Assembly (NCBI GenBank): GCA_002633005.1
Contig: NMRA01000549.1
Coordinates: forward strand, 121,123-185,122
Length of the DNA: 64,000 nt
From: Phoronis australis
Taxonomy: Eukaryota > Phoronida > Phoronidae
Direction of reading: 5' to 3'
Shown here one piece after another: positions 47,589-60,492 of the stretch (positions are counted from its first letter, which is position 1; every line of letters begins with the position of its first letter). Both the position numbers and the translations under genes were made by a program. Below the pieces are notes generated by a model. It saw only the letters and a list, made by a program, of their open reading frames with translations, made no database searches and was not told the origin of the DNA.

Positions 47589-48370
47589 ACAATTAGTAAC
47601 GCCATAAATAGAGATGATGGCGGTCTCCGTCTTCGTCCAGTGCACAAGGCATTGTTTTCGACGTCACTCAACATCAAAGAGGAAGATATCAGCTATAGGA
47701 CATCGAAATAATCTGAGGTAATTTTACATAATTTCTGATGGGAGGTTGACAAGAATCGTGCTTCACTGTAGAAGATTGTATGTTAATTCGACTTTAAAAA
47801 ACTTTCATACATGTAAACATTCGCCGAAGCGCTACTTCATCTCGCAGCGCCTGATATAAAAGATATCTACGTCAATTCAAAACAAAACAAATTAACTTTG
47901 TCTACTTTGTTATGCCAAAACAGACAGGCAAATTCAAAGAATTTTACCTTTTCGATATAATGTAGGTATAGCAATTGTCATTGGCTAAAAGTTCTTTTAA
48001 TAGGTAGCCGAGAGCTTGGTTCTGTGTGACGTCATCACCAGTTCCCTTTTTGGAGAACAAAAAAATCCAAATCTGGAGTTTTCACACTGAGCGTTCCAAT
48101 AGGACAATTGAAGCGAGAACAGTATTGACACAAAAAACAGAATGGATCAAACTAAAGATAAGCGGTTAAGTTCCGGACAATTCAAACGTTGAAAGATTAC
48201 TTTTACGTAAGATTACAATCTACACACATCTTGAAAAATGTAAGCTGAGTTGTTATAACTGTCGATTTTTTCAGAGGTAAAAGAAATCTTACTTATTCGA
48301 ATTTCGAGAACCTCCTAAAATTTCATTGATGACGACAACGATGATTACGAGTACGGCAGTAGAGAGCTTA
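47589..48370. other. Intergenic; no gene seen
   Basis: Contains TGACGTCATCA near 48027, a CRE/AP-1-like site without other support. Otherwise nothing recognised. Confidence 0.4.
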
Positions 48371-48440
48371 ATGATGATGATGATGATGATGAGATAAAGA
48401 CAATGACGACGACGACGACGACTATGATGATGATGATGAT
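48371..48440. repeat. Compound ATG / GAC trinucleotide microsatellite
   Basis: (ATG)7 at 48371-48391, (GAC)6 around 48404-48422, then (ATG)5-6 to 48440. Confidence 0.95.
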
Positions 48441-49074
48441 TACAAGGACAATTATGATAATGATTACCGTCCATGATGGCGACTGTAACTGCGATGACGG
48501 TTATAGCAGCAATCTCACCGCTACTTTCCGTCATGCGCTTCGTCTGCCAATAATACATTCTACAAGTGTTTCATGATTAACCAACTGACCCACTAAACTG
48601 GTACGTCTGCGTGCCATTCTGAGCTAATTCACCTTCTATTTTGATGCCGCTTCCATCTTTTGTATACCCTTACACTAACATTACGTTTTCACTTAACTCG
48701 GTAACAGTATATATTGACATTTAACCACCACAAGCTATATAAGCAGCAGAAGAGCGAACGGAAACGCCTGTAGTAAACCTCTTTAAAAGCGTAAGACATT
48801 TCACTGGAAGAAATGAGTTTGGGAAATAAAACCTTCGTAAATTCATGAAACGGCATAGTGAGGGAACGTGTCACCGAAGGTGTATTTCATGTTGACGTGG
48901 CTATAGTTGGGACGAATTCTCGACATTTAACGCGTGACTAGACGCCAGTAGGCAAGCAGTGAATCTGCCTAAGACTTTCACAGCCGCAGTTCATTTAGGC
49001 TTGTACTGTAATTGTTAAAACAGCTCTTATTTTAGGCTTAAGGGCCTGTCGACATTTACCGATATATCTGCAAC
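48441..49074. other. Intergenic; no gene seen
   Basis: No supported feature. Confidence 0.4.
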
Positions 49075-50025
49075 GCAACTCCAATAATTGCTTTCGGCTG
49101 CGTCGAGATGGTTGTTGAAACTCCATCATTGGCTGCTGGGGGAAAGTGTCGCCTCTACACTCGTAAATTACGGGCGTGAAGACACTTTTCACGCCCGTGA
49201 TTAAGAGAGTAATAATTAAGTAGAATAAAAGATTAGGTTGCATGTTAGCTCGTAAAATTACGCTCGTCTATCACGTTAGTAAAACAACGAGCAAAAAACG
49301 ACGGGTATAAATATTTCGTGGGTTAAGATTATTTTGGACCTTAAAGACAAGTCTGAGCATTTTGCCAAATATCTCGTGTAAAAATTACATAATTTAACTC
49401 AGAGAATGTGTGCATTTTATGAAAGTAGAAAAACTGTAGAATTTGATTTTGACTTCATTCCAAACTACAATGGTCTTGTGACCATCTATCTTTTATTAAA
49501 CTTTAGCAGAACAGAAAGGTAAATTTACAGCCAAATAACTAATATACATGTATGACTAAATTTCATGTGATTTAAAAGTCCAGAATAAAATCTCAAAAAC
49601 GTTTTTTAAGTTTTCTAAAGTTTCATGCAACTTTGAATTTTTGTCGTAAAATCATAAAATTCCTACTTTTCATAGTCTTTCCCGCAATAGTGGGGTATTT
49701 TAAAACTAATTTCCTAGAATTTGGCGAACGATGCAATAAGCAAATTATCTGAATGTTTCGTATGAATCCAATTGGACATTTCTTAAAATATAGTCGTAGA
49801 CGGTCAAATTTGCACATTTTTCTAAGGTCCAACGTAACTGTCGAATCTCGTAATTTACGCTCGTATTTTCCGCTCGTGAAGTACGCTCGTAATTCAAGCT
49901 TATAAAATACGGGCGTGAAAAGTGTCCTTACGCCAGTAATTACGAGCGTTGTTTCCGGCGACACGTTCCACCTAGCGGCCAACAATAAAGCTCTGTTGTC
50001 CACTGAAAGCGATTCTTCAGCAACT
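49075..50025. mobile_element. DNA element with about 130-bp inverted ends and hairpin subterminal repeats
   Basis: 49121-49208 and 49898-49985 are imperfect inverses. Landmarks are TTGGCYGCT, then GTGTCGCC, then CTCGTAA, then GACACTTTTCACGCCCGT. Weaker matching extends outward to a GCTTTC block. Inside the left end, ACGGGCGTGAAGACACTTTTCACGCCCGTGA is itself a hairpin (given here in parts: ACGGGCGTGAA and TTCACGCCCGT). CTCGTAAWTTACG-type motifs recur at both ends (49157, 49247, 49848-49895, 49938). The 140- and 82-codon minus frames over it share the piece VITGV only because of the repeat. No transposase seen. Confidence 0.7.
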
Positions 50026-50851
50026 CGTAACTGCTGACATGACACTACCCGGTATTTCCTAATTTCCCTTCGGAAGTTTTTTATCTGCGCTAGAATGAAT
50101 TTCGGACGTACGATAGCCGAATAATAGACAGAGAGAGCCGAACGCCTATGCGCCAGCGAAAAAGCACTAAAATTCCCGATTCATCAATGATTTTTTGTCA
50201 GGTATAAACGGTTCTTGTAAGAAATCAATTGTTCAGTTAAGATTGATGCAGATTGAATACTAAGAAGTCTCCATCATCCGAACCCAAACAGCAAAGTCCG
50301 TGACGATTTTTGTCAATCTGATGTAACCCTTAAATTAAGAAACTGTTGTCTGGGTGCATTTTAATGTAGGTTGGTGAAAATCAGACACGCCTATGTTTTT
50401 ACATCAGTTAAAGTAGAAAGCACCTCAAACATGAGACTATGGTTGCCGGAAATAAAAATGTTTAGTAGGTTAATCAACGCAACACCCGTTGATATCTGAT
50501 TACAAATTTCCAGCTTCCGTCTTGTCTTAGCAGAGGCGTCTGCTCTTGGCGACATGACATGCAAATTGCAGCAACTCTCGCCGCTGACAGTCAAGCTATG
50601 AGTCTGCAGCTGCGATGTAACATGTTTAGCAACGTGTCGTCGTTCAACAGTAGCGCTTCAGACAAATACCTAATTGTGGACAGGCCTTTAGACAGTCAGT
50701 ATGAAAGCTATATTTCAGTTTTACTCTCTGTTTTAGTGCGGAAACAAAAGCAGCAAGAGAGGTAAAACTTGGGTAGGGCTGATTCATTTGGCTGGTCCTG
50801 TGATTTTCTGAAGCATGTCTTATTCATAAACGAATTGCAGAAATAGAGAAT
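50026..50851. other. Intergenic; no gene seen
   Basis: No supported feature; short frames only. Confidence 0.4.
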
Positions 50852-51756
50852 CCTTCACGAGTCTCAGGTTTCTGACATGGGCAAAACCTCTTAGAAATTT
50901 CGTCAAATACCGAGGGATTCTGACGAAATTTCCAAGAGATTTTGCCCATGTCATGAATCTGAGACGAGTGTAGGATTTGTTTTCTCACATGAACCGAAAA
51001 AGTTAAAAGATCTTTTTTGCCAAAAAGTTCGACGTGTCTAAAACTTTCAACCACATGACGCAACTTTTGTAAGAATACGCTTTCGAAATGTAAAGTAATT
51101 CGGTTACTTTTTGTTAATAGTTTTTTTAAGCTTAACAATTGTAAGTTGCATTCAGCTTTAGTAGCAAATATTCAAGTTAGAATCTAACAAATAGTCTTTA
51201 AAATGTAATATTAAAATTTAAAAAAAATGTTTATAAATAACAGTCAGCAAGGCTTCCCCGCGCGTGAGCACTGAATTGACCTTGAGACAGCAAAGCTAGA
51301 CTGTCTCGCCGCGTTTCTTGAGTTCGGGCTCGTCTCTGTTTGAATGAACGTGGATATGAAATTCACCGCCGAAGACGGGTCCGTTTAAGAAGTTGTTTGC
51401 ATGTCCTTCCGACTGGAAGTAGCTACAATTGCGACACCCGATTTGTCAATCATGATCTTGTCACCTCGGAATTCCGGCATTGTTTGGTTGGCGCGCGTTT
51501 GGTTGTTTTAGTGTTTTGCAGACGATAAAATGTAAGGCGTATGGATTTTTACTTTGTACTACTTTGGGATTCGCTCATGTAATATCAAAAAATTACGTGC
51601 TCGGTGTTATTAACCAGTCGTGTCGTAACGCATTTCAGGTCATGTGAAAATTATGGTTCTATGATAATGATTATGTAAAATAGAATACGGATTCCAATGT
51701 GGTGAAAGGTTTGATTCTGTTTTTTCGGCAGCCTGAGCCGAATGAGATGCACTTTA
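50852..51756 (-). repeat. Dispersed repeat F4, copy 2 (inverted relative to copy 1)
   Basis: Homologous to 28647-29375 in reverse orientation over about 750-800 bp. It carries a near-perfect palindrome at 50850-50976 (56-bp arms, 15-bp spacer, containing GACATGGGCAAAA and TTTTGCCCATGTC). Copy 1 keeps only one arm. At 51716-51757 the sequence ends GAATGAGATGCACTTTAAA, like an F1 terminus, at a similar distance from the shared block as the terminus seen in copy 1. Confidence 0.8.
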
Positions 51757-51960
51757 AAATTGATCATAATATAGTTGACACTAGTTAGCATTCACATATT
51801 CTGGTAGCGACGTTTACAGAAGGCGAAATCTAGAGAAATAAACAGTTCCGTCATGCGTTACGTGTGGAGTAGCACGTCCGCCGCTAAGCAAAGGATAGCA
51901 ACTGTTCAACATATGGGCTGCGAATGAAAATATTCGGTATATTTCGTTGTAGCGTCTAAT

Positions 51961-52308
51961 TTGAAAGCGACTACAAACCCAACTTCTGTCAAAAATAGCT
52001 CTTGATTTAAACCTTCACTACTTAGTGATAAAGCTGTTCTTAAACAGTTTCCTTAAGCAGATTACTGAACATATCCCTGGGCTTGGTAAAAACAAGCGCT
52101 GTTTGTTATTGGTTGAGAACGTGTTCAGTAATGCGGCTTGCTACTGATGATCATTTTATGCGCTCAAGATGGTCGCAAGAAATAAGGACTTGCCCAGAAA
52201 TCACTCAAGTCGTGTGTGTAAGACGAAAGTGACAGTAGTATTATAGCGGTGCGCAGTCTAAACCAAACGATAGTTTTGTTGACATGTGGTGGGTTTATAA
52301 CCACTTAA
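51961..52308. mobile_element. Family F2 element, copy e
   Basis: Left TTGAAAGCGACTACAAACCC, right GGGTTTATAACCACTTAA, imperfect inverses. Further in, TTGATTTAAACC mirrors GTCTAAACCAAA. 348 bp. The hairpin micro-element A is inserted four bases beyond its right end. Confidence 0.65.
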
Positions 52309-52311
52309 AGT

Positions 52312-52382
52312 CATGGGCGGCGCACCATAGGGGGCGGGGGGGGGCAAAGCCCCCCACTTTTTTCAGTGCTGCGCCGCCCATG
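52312..52382 (+). mobile_element. Hairpin micro-element (71 bp), copy A
   Basis: CATGGGCGGCGCACCATAGG at the left and TCAGTGCTGCGCCGCCCATG at the right, with a GC-rich centre that also pairs (GGGGGC...GCCCCC). Flanked by AAAGT on both sides, a perfect 5-bp target duplication. Confidence 0.85.
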
Positions 52383-55300
52383 AAAGTGGATTATTTGCAA
52401 AGGAATTGCCATTAACTTGTAGGTTGTAGATAACGTAATGCTTTTTGTCAATCACGTGATCTTCTCCTTCACTTCTGTGTGACATACTTTGAACCTAAAT
52501 GCACACGTTTTTAAACCTTATTAACTGGTTAGACGAAGTTATGTTGAACCAAGCACTACCTTTCCCATAACCAATGCACAATTCGTAGTCGAAGAAAGTT
52601 TAAATAAACGCGCCACTTATGATTCCGACCCGAAGAACACACCGCCCTTTTGAACTAACCGCCAAACCGGAAGTATAATCCGTTCTAATCAGGAACTCAG
52701 GCTCAAGAACGCTGGCGGTGCGACTGCAGCAGTGTCTGTTATCAGCCTGCAAACCGGGATAAAATAATCAACAGCGTACCCTAACTTTGATAAAACCAAA
52801 CTAGGGACAATTTGTACTGAAATTGTTGACAAAATGTGACACATACATTTTGACAGAAATTATTTTGCCGGACTCGGAACGGCAGCCAACTTGGTCATGA
52901 TGACCCGGTGCAGATCGAGACCAGCACTGGCGAAAGGCGAAGGCATGCGGTTGCCGGTTGTTTTATTGGAATAAATGGTTCAAATCATAAAAGCCGTAAA
53001 CATAGTTGCAGACGCTTACGGACTAGTCACAGTCCTGTGAATAAAAAGGTCGACTATGGCAACTAGGCTAAGCGTGTTTCATGAAGGTGTAATTAACTCT
53101 GGTAAATAAACAGTATAAACATAACAACGTACATGCAATATTAAAACAACGGAATAAAATTGCTTTTCAGTTACAATTTCCTAATAATAAAAATTTGCGA
53201 AGATAAACTTAGCCAGGGAAACTAAGATACCGGTGGTCTCCCGCGACTTCCGTTACGGCCGACCGGGCGGTTGACGGCCAACAATGAACGACAGAATACT
53301 ATTTGGTGGTGAAATAACTTCAGAAAGAAAACTTGGCATGGTGCCAAATAGTATAACATAAGTATTAATGAGTTTAAAACAAAAGCAATAATTCCCACTC
53401 AACCAGAAGCATTCGTTTAAGTTAGTAACCGTCGGAGCCCGACCTCCTGGCCTGCGGACATTGTGCTCCGCGGCACAAGATGAACACAGTAAATAGCTGC
53501 CCGGGCCTTGAATGGGTGAAATTCGTGTGACAAAGAGATTACGTCACGCTCCTAACTCTGCAATATTTTCCCATTGCCGACAATCAGCTCATTGACTGAA
53601 ATTCATTAGACTCCNCGTTTTTGCGTTTTCAACAGCGGAATTGATTTAGACAACAGAGGTATTTATTGTAAGTTTTCATCACGTTTTAAGATGTATTTTC
53701 CATAATAATTGAAAATCAAAGCCAATTTACCAAGTGATTATTTTTTCGGCAGAGTCACGGCATCTGCAGGGGAATTGCGCATTATTGCAATTGAGGTGTG
53801 GAGCTCACTATTTTGAGAGAAAACTTGTTGAAACAACGAAGTATTTCTGCTATTCTGACGTGAAAAAGTTTGATAAACTGGACAAATGCCCGTGGATGTG
53901 TGAGGTGAATTTCTTCGCCTTCCCGACATCAATGGGCCTGATTTCCAAAACCAGGTGTAATCCGGGATGGCCCTATTCGATGTTTTCGTTTCATGTTTTC
54001 AGATACAAAATCATAAAAGTCCTATTTTTATAGCCTCTCATTCAAACGTGTAACTCTTTAAGAACAATTCCCAACATCGTTTAGGGAATAGAGCATAAAT
54101 CACAAAAACTGAAAGTAAAGTTAGTTTCATGTGAATAGGATCAACCATTTTTGAGATATGGTGTTCCGAAGTTAGCCAAATTTGTGCATTCATTTTCTAG
54201 GGTCATATCCTAAAATAGACATTCACTTTAACAAATTCACAGTGGCAGTGTCTTTCTATGCCCGCTCACCGTGTTTGTTACATGTATGTCAGAAAATTAC
54301 TGAACTTGCCAGCACTGATGGAGAACTAATTATTAAACTAAGCTCTTACAATTCATTCTAATGAAAAGTAACGAAACAAGTTTTCAGAAGGGATACGCGT
54401 TGGCAACGATTCTGCATCAGAGAGCACTTTCTGAGACCAGTTCTGGTTAAACAAAATTATTGATAAAATTTGAAAATACGTTTTATTTGTTTTCAGCTTC
54501 CATTGACAAAATTTTACCATGTCATTTTTTAATACTAGACGTATTTTTTCCAGGATTACTGCTTTCAGAAATGATTTGTGAACATCAGGCACGGGTATCA
54601 TTCACGCACCGAGGAAAAAATTGTGAACACGTATTCTACTGTAGTTGCGATTAATTTCTATGAGAAACCCTATATACTAATAATAATCTGTGTAGCTGAA
54701 GCATACGCTTTGAACAAATTTTTTTCTCAGTAGTTAAGTTTCGAGTTTGAAGATTTCCATCCCGACTTCAAATCGTTTGGCAGTCCGAGTACGTCGTTGA
54801 TTCGACATCTTCGTTCTTAAAGTGGAGGAGTGGTATTTGTATTCCGTTCAAAACAGATAATTATATGGATGAGGCCAAAGTCTGGTGCGAGGCATACATG
54901 TAAGTGTAGGGCAATGTTAAGTGTTATTGGTGTACAGCTGGTGTTGAATAAACAACTGCTTATTCATATATATATATATTGCTACCAGCTGTGCACTCTA
55001 ATCCTCTACTGCAAATCACGAGTATAGTTGTTACGTTATGATACTGGTTTAGACCTCATCTATACCGTTTCCAATTAATTAGACGCGATTTGTCGTTACT
55101 CCAGTCGATCGACGGTGGAGCCGTCTAAAACTTAACTACTGTACCATTTACATCACATATACGCCTCCAATCCTTTGTAAGAGTGGCAGATAAAGGCTTA
55201 TTTAATCAACGACATCTCAAAATCGCTTATACCGCGAATACATTTTTAAAGCACGAGATAAATGCTCACTTAAGATTAAGCGAACATGAAATTAAGCCGA

Positions 55301-58300
55301 TCCTATTTTGACACAAATATGATATCTATAGACAAACACACTTCAGGGATGAAACCTACTCCTATAGGAAAAAATCTTACCTGTGACGCAAAACAGTCGT
55401 AATCCACAAAAGAACGCTTCAACAGCCTATTGCTGAGTGAGAGATTATTTTCCTGTAACCTGCCTCAGATCAAGTTACGATCCGGAAAACAACCTACATG
55501 AAGTTTGAACTGGCCGCTCGTCAGATCAACACTCTCTTCTGATGATGAGCAAAAAAGTTTGCGGTTAGCCTTTTAATTAAAAAACGTTCTGTCGGAGTTT
55601 AAAAATAGAATTGCCCCTTCTTGCTAAAGGAAGTTTCGGGTAATCCATCGGAACTATTTAATAAACGTAACTTCTAGTTTTCTAGTAGCAATGTACAATA
55701 GACCAGGCTGCAGGGTAAATGCATTTTGGAATCTTACTGAAATTGTCCTTTGAATATTTACTCCGATAAACAGAGAATCAAGTCCCGACACCGCTGTTCG
55801 AAAATTCTTAGCGAGTGGAATCAATAAAATCTTCGACGGCACTTACATGTACGCCGCTTGAGCAATATACCTTTATATAATGCTTTCAGTAATCTTCAAA
55901 AGAGCTTCTCTCACTCTTTTTACTGTGTGAATGTGAGTGACGATGATGTTTAATCTTTTTAAAATCGTTAGGCCAGTTAAAGTCTTGTTTTCCCTGCCCC
56001 GCTCTGAGAGCGATTGTTATCATCTTACAACTCTTCTTCGCGACAGGAAATTATCAGTTGCTCGGCGGTGTCGACCGCTGATTGAATCCGATTTCAACTT
56101 AGCCTAGAAACCTTAGATATTTCTGTCTGTTTAAATCATCTTGTTGGTTATTGCTCAAGGCCATAGATTCAAGTACTTTATTAACCTATTAACCCAACAT
56201 AGAAGGCATGGACGTGGCAACTACTGTTAACCTTATCAAAAATGAGCAGTCCTTGTTAATTGCTATTATTTTGGATCGGACAGGCCTTGGCTCCATTCTT
56301 GTCATCCTGTGTTTTGTCAGGGAACAACTTCGCTTTCTCTGGGTGGCTGGACACATCTTCATGAATTTAACATCCGAAAAGCCACCGCATTTCAAGTTGC
56401 ACATTTTTTAAAAAGCAGACCTTTATAACCTCTTAATATAACATTATTTAGCAAGAGGTGGCGCTGCATGATGCTTCTTTAGCCAGAGACAAGCTCAGGA
56501 ACTCAGAAGGAGCAGAACTATATTAAATTGGCTGCCTCCATACGTGAAGTGCTTTGGGTGAATACTACATACATTTTCAAACATTTTAATTTAAAAATTC
56601 TTCTGGGCCTGGGGTCTAACCTCTGCCCCAGAAATCGAACTCAAAAATAATAATGACGTTTTTCGAGCTACTTTAGTGTGCGAACTGTTCGAGATTAGTG
56701 TATAGTATTCTGTGCTCGAGTACACACTGGTTTACTTGGATGACTTTGCACTTGATAGTCCGAGCAATGAAGCTATAATTTCTAGTCTGAACTCTAAATC
56801 TCGTGTATTTACTCGAGTTTGTATCACGAAAAGAGGGTTATAACACCGGCGTTCGATTTTACAGTCCAGTCAGCTGGTTTTGAAGTCCTGGCAAGTGGTT
56901 TTGAAGTCTGACTAATTGTTGATTCCTCCCTTGTAAAAGAAATCAAGTAAATGTTAAATGCTGGGATTTTTTAGTGTTCATAAAACCATGTTCATAATCA
57001 TACTGAATGGTAAAAAATGAATTTTATACTGAGATAATCTTCTGCTTTCCAGTTCTGTTGATATCCATTACAAACAATGCGAGCTTCACCAAATATCTTT
57101 TTTTAAAGTTTAAACTTATGTGTTCGTGCAGTGGTTTTCACAGCAGTGATTTTCTGTCACTTACATGTAAGGATGTGATAAACATTCTACCTCTAAATGG
57201 TCGCCACTAAATTGACTTGATGACAAATGTATGTATACCTATACATACATATATGTATTTTTGTAATTCTTTTTTTAAATTGCGCACACTTTAGATTGTT
57301 TCCGTAATCAAAATATTTTCCCTCAATATTTTCATTATCATCAATGACACTTTAAACCGCTTGACACACCGTTATATTTTGTCTACTTTTGAAGCATGCT
57401 CAGTTTAACAAAATCTATAAAAAGTTAGATTTAATCTTTTAGAACATCCATGCTGACGTTTTTAGAGACTATTGGTGAACAAATTGTGCAATATACAAAA
57501 TGACCAAACTTGCAAAATATTTTCATTAACATAGCAAAAATTCATTTTAAGCTCAGTTTTGAAATCAAATGTAATATGTTCTTTTTTATACAAAAAATGT
57601 TTGGTAAGTTTTATTTTGGCTCCATTGTGATATGTCCAGGTACCTATATTTTCAGAACCCATGAAACCCCAATCGGTGTTCCCTTCTCCCAATGTTCCCA
57701 GGTAGGTTACAGCTGTTCTCTTTGCCCACTGTTTCCGTCTTTCACCCATCCAGACATTCTCCTGGTTCAAAATCCATGGTCCCTGATGTTCAACCTTTCC
57801 GATGTCTCACGGGATCAGTGATAACTGGTCCCGTTACTATTTGGGTGTCATTTTAAGTTTCCTTTATACCTTGCAGTCAGAAGTATTTTATTAGTCGTCT
57901 ATTAATCCGATATTAAAACTTTCACGTTTGCCAATGAACGTGTATTCTGGCTAAATGTTTTTCGTGTTTTTAAACAAAAGCATCTACCCCCCCCCCAGGA
58001 GTAATTGGTATATGGTGGATGTTATGCAGTTACTGACTTTTATACCGAAGTCAATACGTTTTCAGACCCCAAAATGTGATGAAAACCAATGTCATACAAC
58101 AATCAAATTTATCCAGCGGATAAGTTTTAAGTTTTATGCAACTCAGTACTTGGCCACACAATCAAAACTTTCCTACCATCATATCATCTCTCAGCAGAAA
58201 ATAAAATTCAGTAATTTATTACGAAATTCGTGGAACAGTCGAAATCAGTATGCATCGCATTGAAGACCTTGAGGAGTCTTTTGAGTTATTTTATTTGTTG

Positions 58301-60410
58301 CCGAATGTCTGAGTGATTTCTAGCAATACAGTGTATGTCAGTATAATGACAGCAGAGTTTGAAAACGACTGGAGACACGCAATCAAATATAACTTAGGCC
58401 CCTCAAAGTTAAGGACCGATATAGCCACACTGAGTTCTACTAACGCTCGTCAGAAAGGAATCTCAAACCACTTGACAGATGTCTGATCAAATACTGGATA
58501 ATAGTAGTGCGCCGAACTAATATACGCAATAGTAACGATCACATGGGCATGTTCACAAGATGAGAAGAGACGATGCGGATGCTCCGTGCACTCAGTCCAT
58601 CACTGAATGTGACCAGGTGCATTACTAATTATAACAAAAGCGCGTGCTCTCACATTTTCCACAGTTGCACCCCCGACCACGGACTTGCCCTTTTACTCAC
58701 ATTGCGTCCGCTCTGCGTACATTAGCGCATCTCACCGGCCGCAAAACCCAAATTGTGACAGTAATTGCTCCTTGAACACATTCAATCAATGCCAACACAG
58801 GGGAATTAATTCAGAAGTTATCAAGCACATAAGTATCATCATTATTAAATTTCCCAAAAGGGAGATCAAGTCGGTTATGGCACGCTAGCCCGGATTTTTG
58901 CCTTCAAAGGCAGATGGGGATTTAAGTACGATAAATCGGCCCAGAGGACTATTCATGATAACGTCATGTTTTTAATTGTGCGATTAGATTGAGCACTATA
59001 GATGTGAGTTAATAATTACGATACAAAGTAGAAATTTAGCGTCGCTGTTCATTTGTCTTGTTAGATTCAAGTGGTTAGTTAGTTATTTCGTCATTTATTC
59101 ACCCATTCTCTTACATTCTTCTCTGTAAGCATGAATTTGCTTGTATCAATTTATTATTTGTTAATTGCATTTTTGTAAATACGCCAGTCGGCGATCCCTA
59201 GGCATGATTATTTTATGCGACTCAATGTGTTTGGTTCGTGAGTGACGTCAACGGCATCCAAATTTGACTCGCTTTGAGCAGGGCTACAGAGTCCAGACAG
59301 CATAAACTAAGGTAACAGGTATTCTCAAAATAGTAACAAGTTAAAATGTAAATTAAAAAGCAAACGAACATGCAGCTCTGGCCTATCTGTGACCCAGATT
59401 ACCCTAATTATATAGGTCGCTCAAGAAATTTCGAAATACAAGAAAGATACTATTATGAAATTAATTAACAGTGAGACCTTCAGTAAAAAATAATCATTTA
59501 TAAACAAGACCAATTTACTTAACTGCACTGTTATCCATAAAAAAGGAACTTCTACTTTGTGAGTAACTTATTTACCACAGGAAAACCTATTCGTGGTGAG
59601 TAGGACACCGGTATAGTATTTGCCATTTGACTTGGGTAATGATTTTGGTAACAGGTAAAAGCACAGCTGCCATTCAGCTGCACAGGCGCATTGTTTGCAT
59701 TGTGTCGCTAGCTCACAATGTCGCACTTCCGGTACACTTCCGGTACAGTTCCGGATGAAAGACTCGCTCATTTTTTTGTATCGCTTTTCACCGATTTGGA
59801 CTAAAAATGTCAAGTTAACTTTCACAAAGTTAAACGCAACAAAACGGACCAAAATGCTTTCGTTAGGAAACAACACGCACCGTAATACGTCTGGATTCTC
59901 AACACTCACAAACATCCAGAATTAGGCTATACTTGAATAGATTGCGTATAGATTCTCAGTGCCAACGTAAAAAGTGGATCAAACACAATACACATAGCTT
60001 AACATAACCGCTAGTGAATCCAAGAAAGAGTAAGTGAAAAATTTAAGATCGTAGAGACAGTATTTAGTTTACAGACGATCAGCTTTTCCGGCGTATCTTT
60101 AACCCTTCACAGTGGGTATTTGCGGAATATTATCTGCTGATTTCAGACAGAGCTTACTAAGCTGTGGCCGTGTACTCGTGCATGAATGAGAGCATACTCG
60201 ACACGGTTGGTTTGTCAAAATCAGTCATCCCTTTTACGCTATCCCAAGGCGATAATAAACGGTTGTTTGTGTTGATAACGGAATCCGATGCTGAGAGTTT
60301 CAAAGTCTAGTGAGGCCTTATACCCGGAGCATCAGACTGTCGTGGTTACTAACTTGAAAAATTTTGTCATTTTAAAAAAACTGTTGAAAAGGTTTAGGAG
60401 AATATATTCA
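52383..60410. other. Long intergenic stretch; no gene recognised
   Basis: Short frames only. A single N is at 53615. Near 54000-54040, AAAATCATAAAAGTCCTATTTTTATAG resembles (in shorter pieces: AAAATCATAAAA, CCTA) the interiors at 35.5 and 49.7 kb. Simple AT repeats lie near 54967 and 57228-57258, and a run of nine to ten C near 57988. Overlapping 102-103-codon frames on opposite strands at 57.5-57.8 kb are not recognisable. Confidence 0.4.
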
Positions 60411-60492
60411 GTTGAAAAGGCTCAAAAATGCGTATTGAAAAGGCACAGAAATGCGTATTGAAAAGGCCCAGAAATGCGCACTGAAAAAGTTC
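60411..60492. repeat. 23-bp tandem repeat, 3.6 copies
   Basis: Unit ATTGAAAAGGCACAGAAATGCGT, in pieces ATTGAAAAGGC and CAGAAATGCGT; units start at 60411, 60434, 60457 and 60480, and the last is partial. Mutations between units are few. Confidence 0.9.

Noticed and set aside
47190-47645. 151-codon minus-strand frame
   Set aside because: Part lies on a trinucleotide repeat; no domain, signal peptide or conserved motif seen.
49623-50045. 140-codon minus-strand frame
   Set aside because: Runs through the inverted end of a DNA element; the shared VITGV piece with the frame at 48995-49243 is explained by the terminal repeat.
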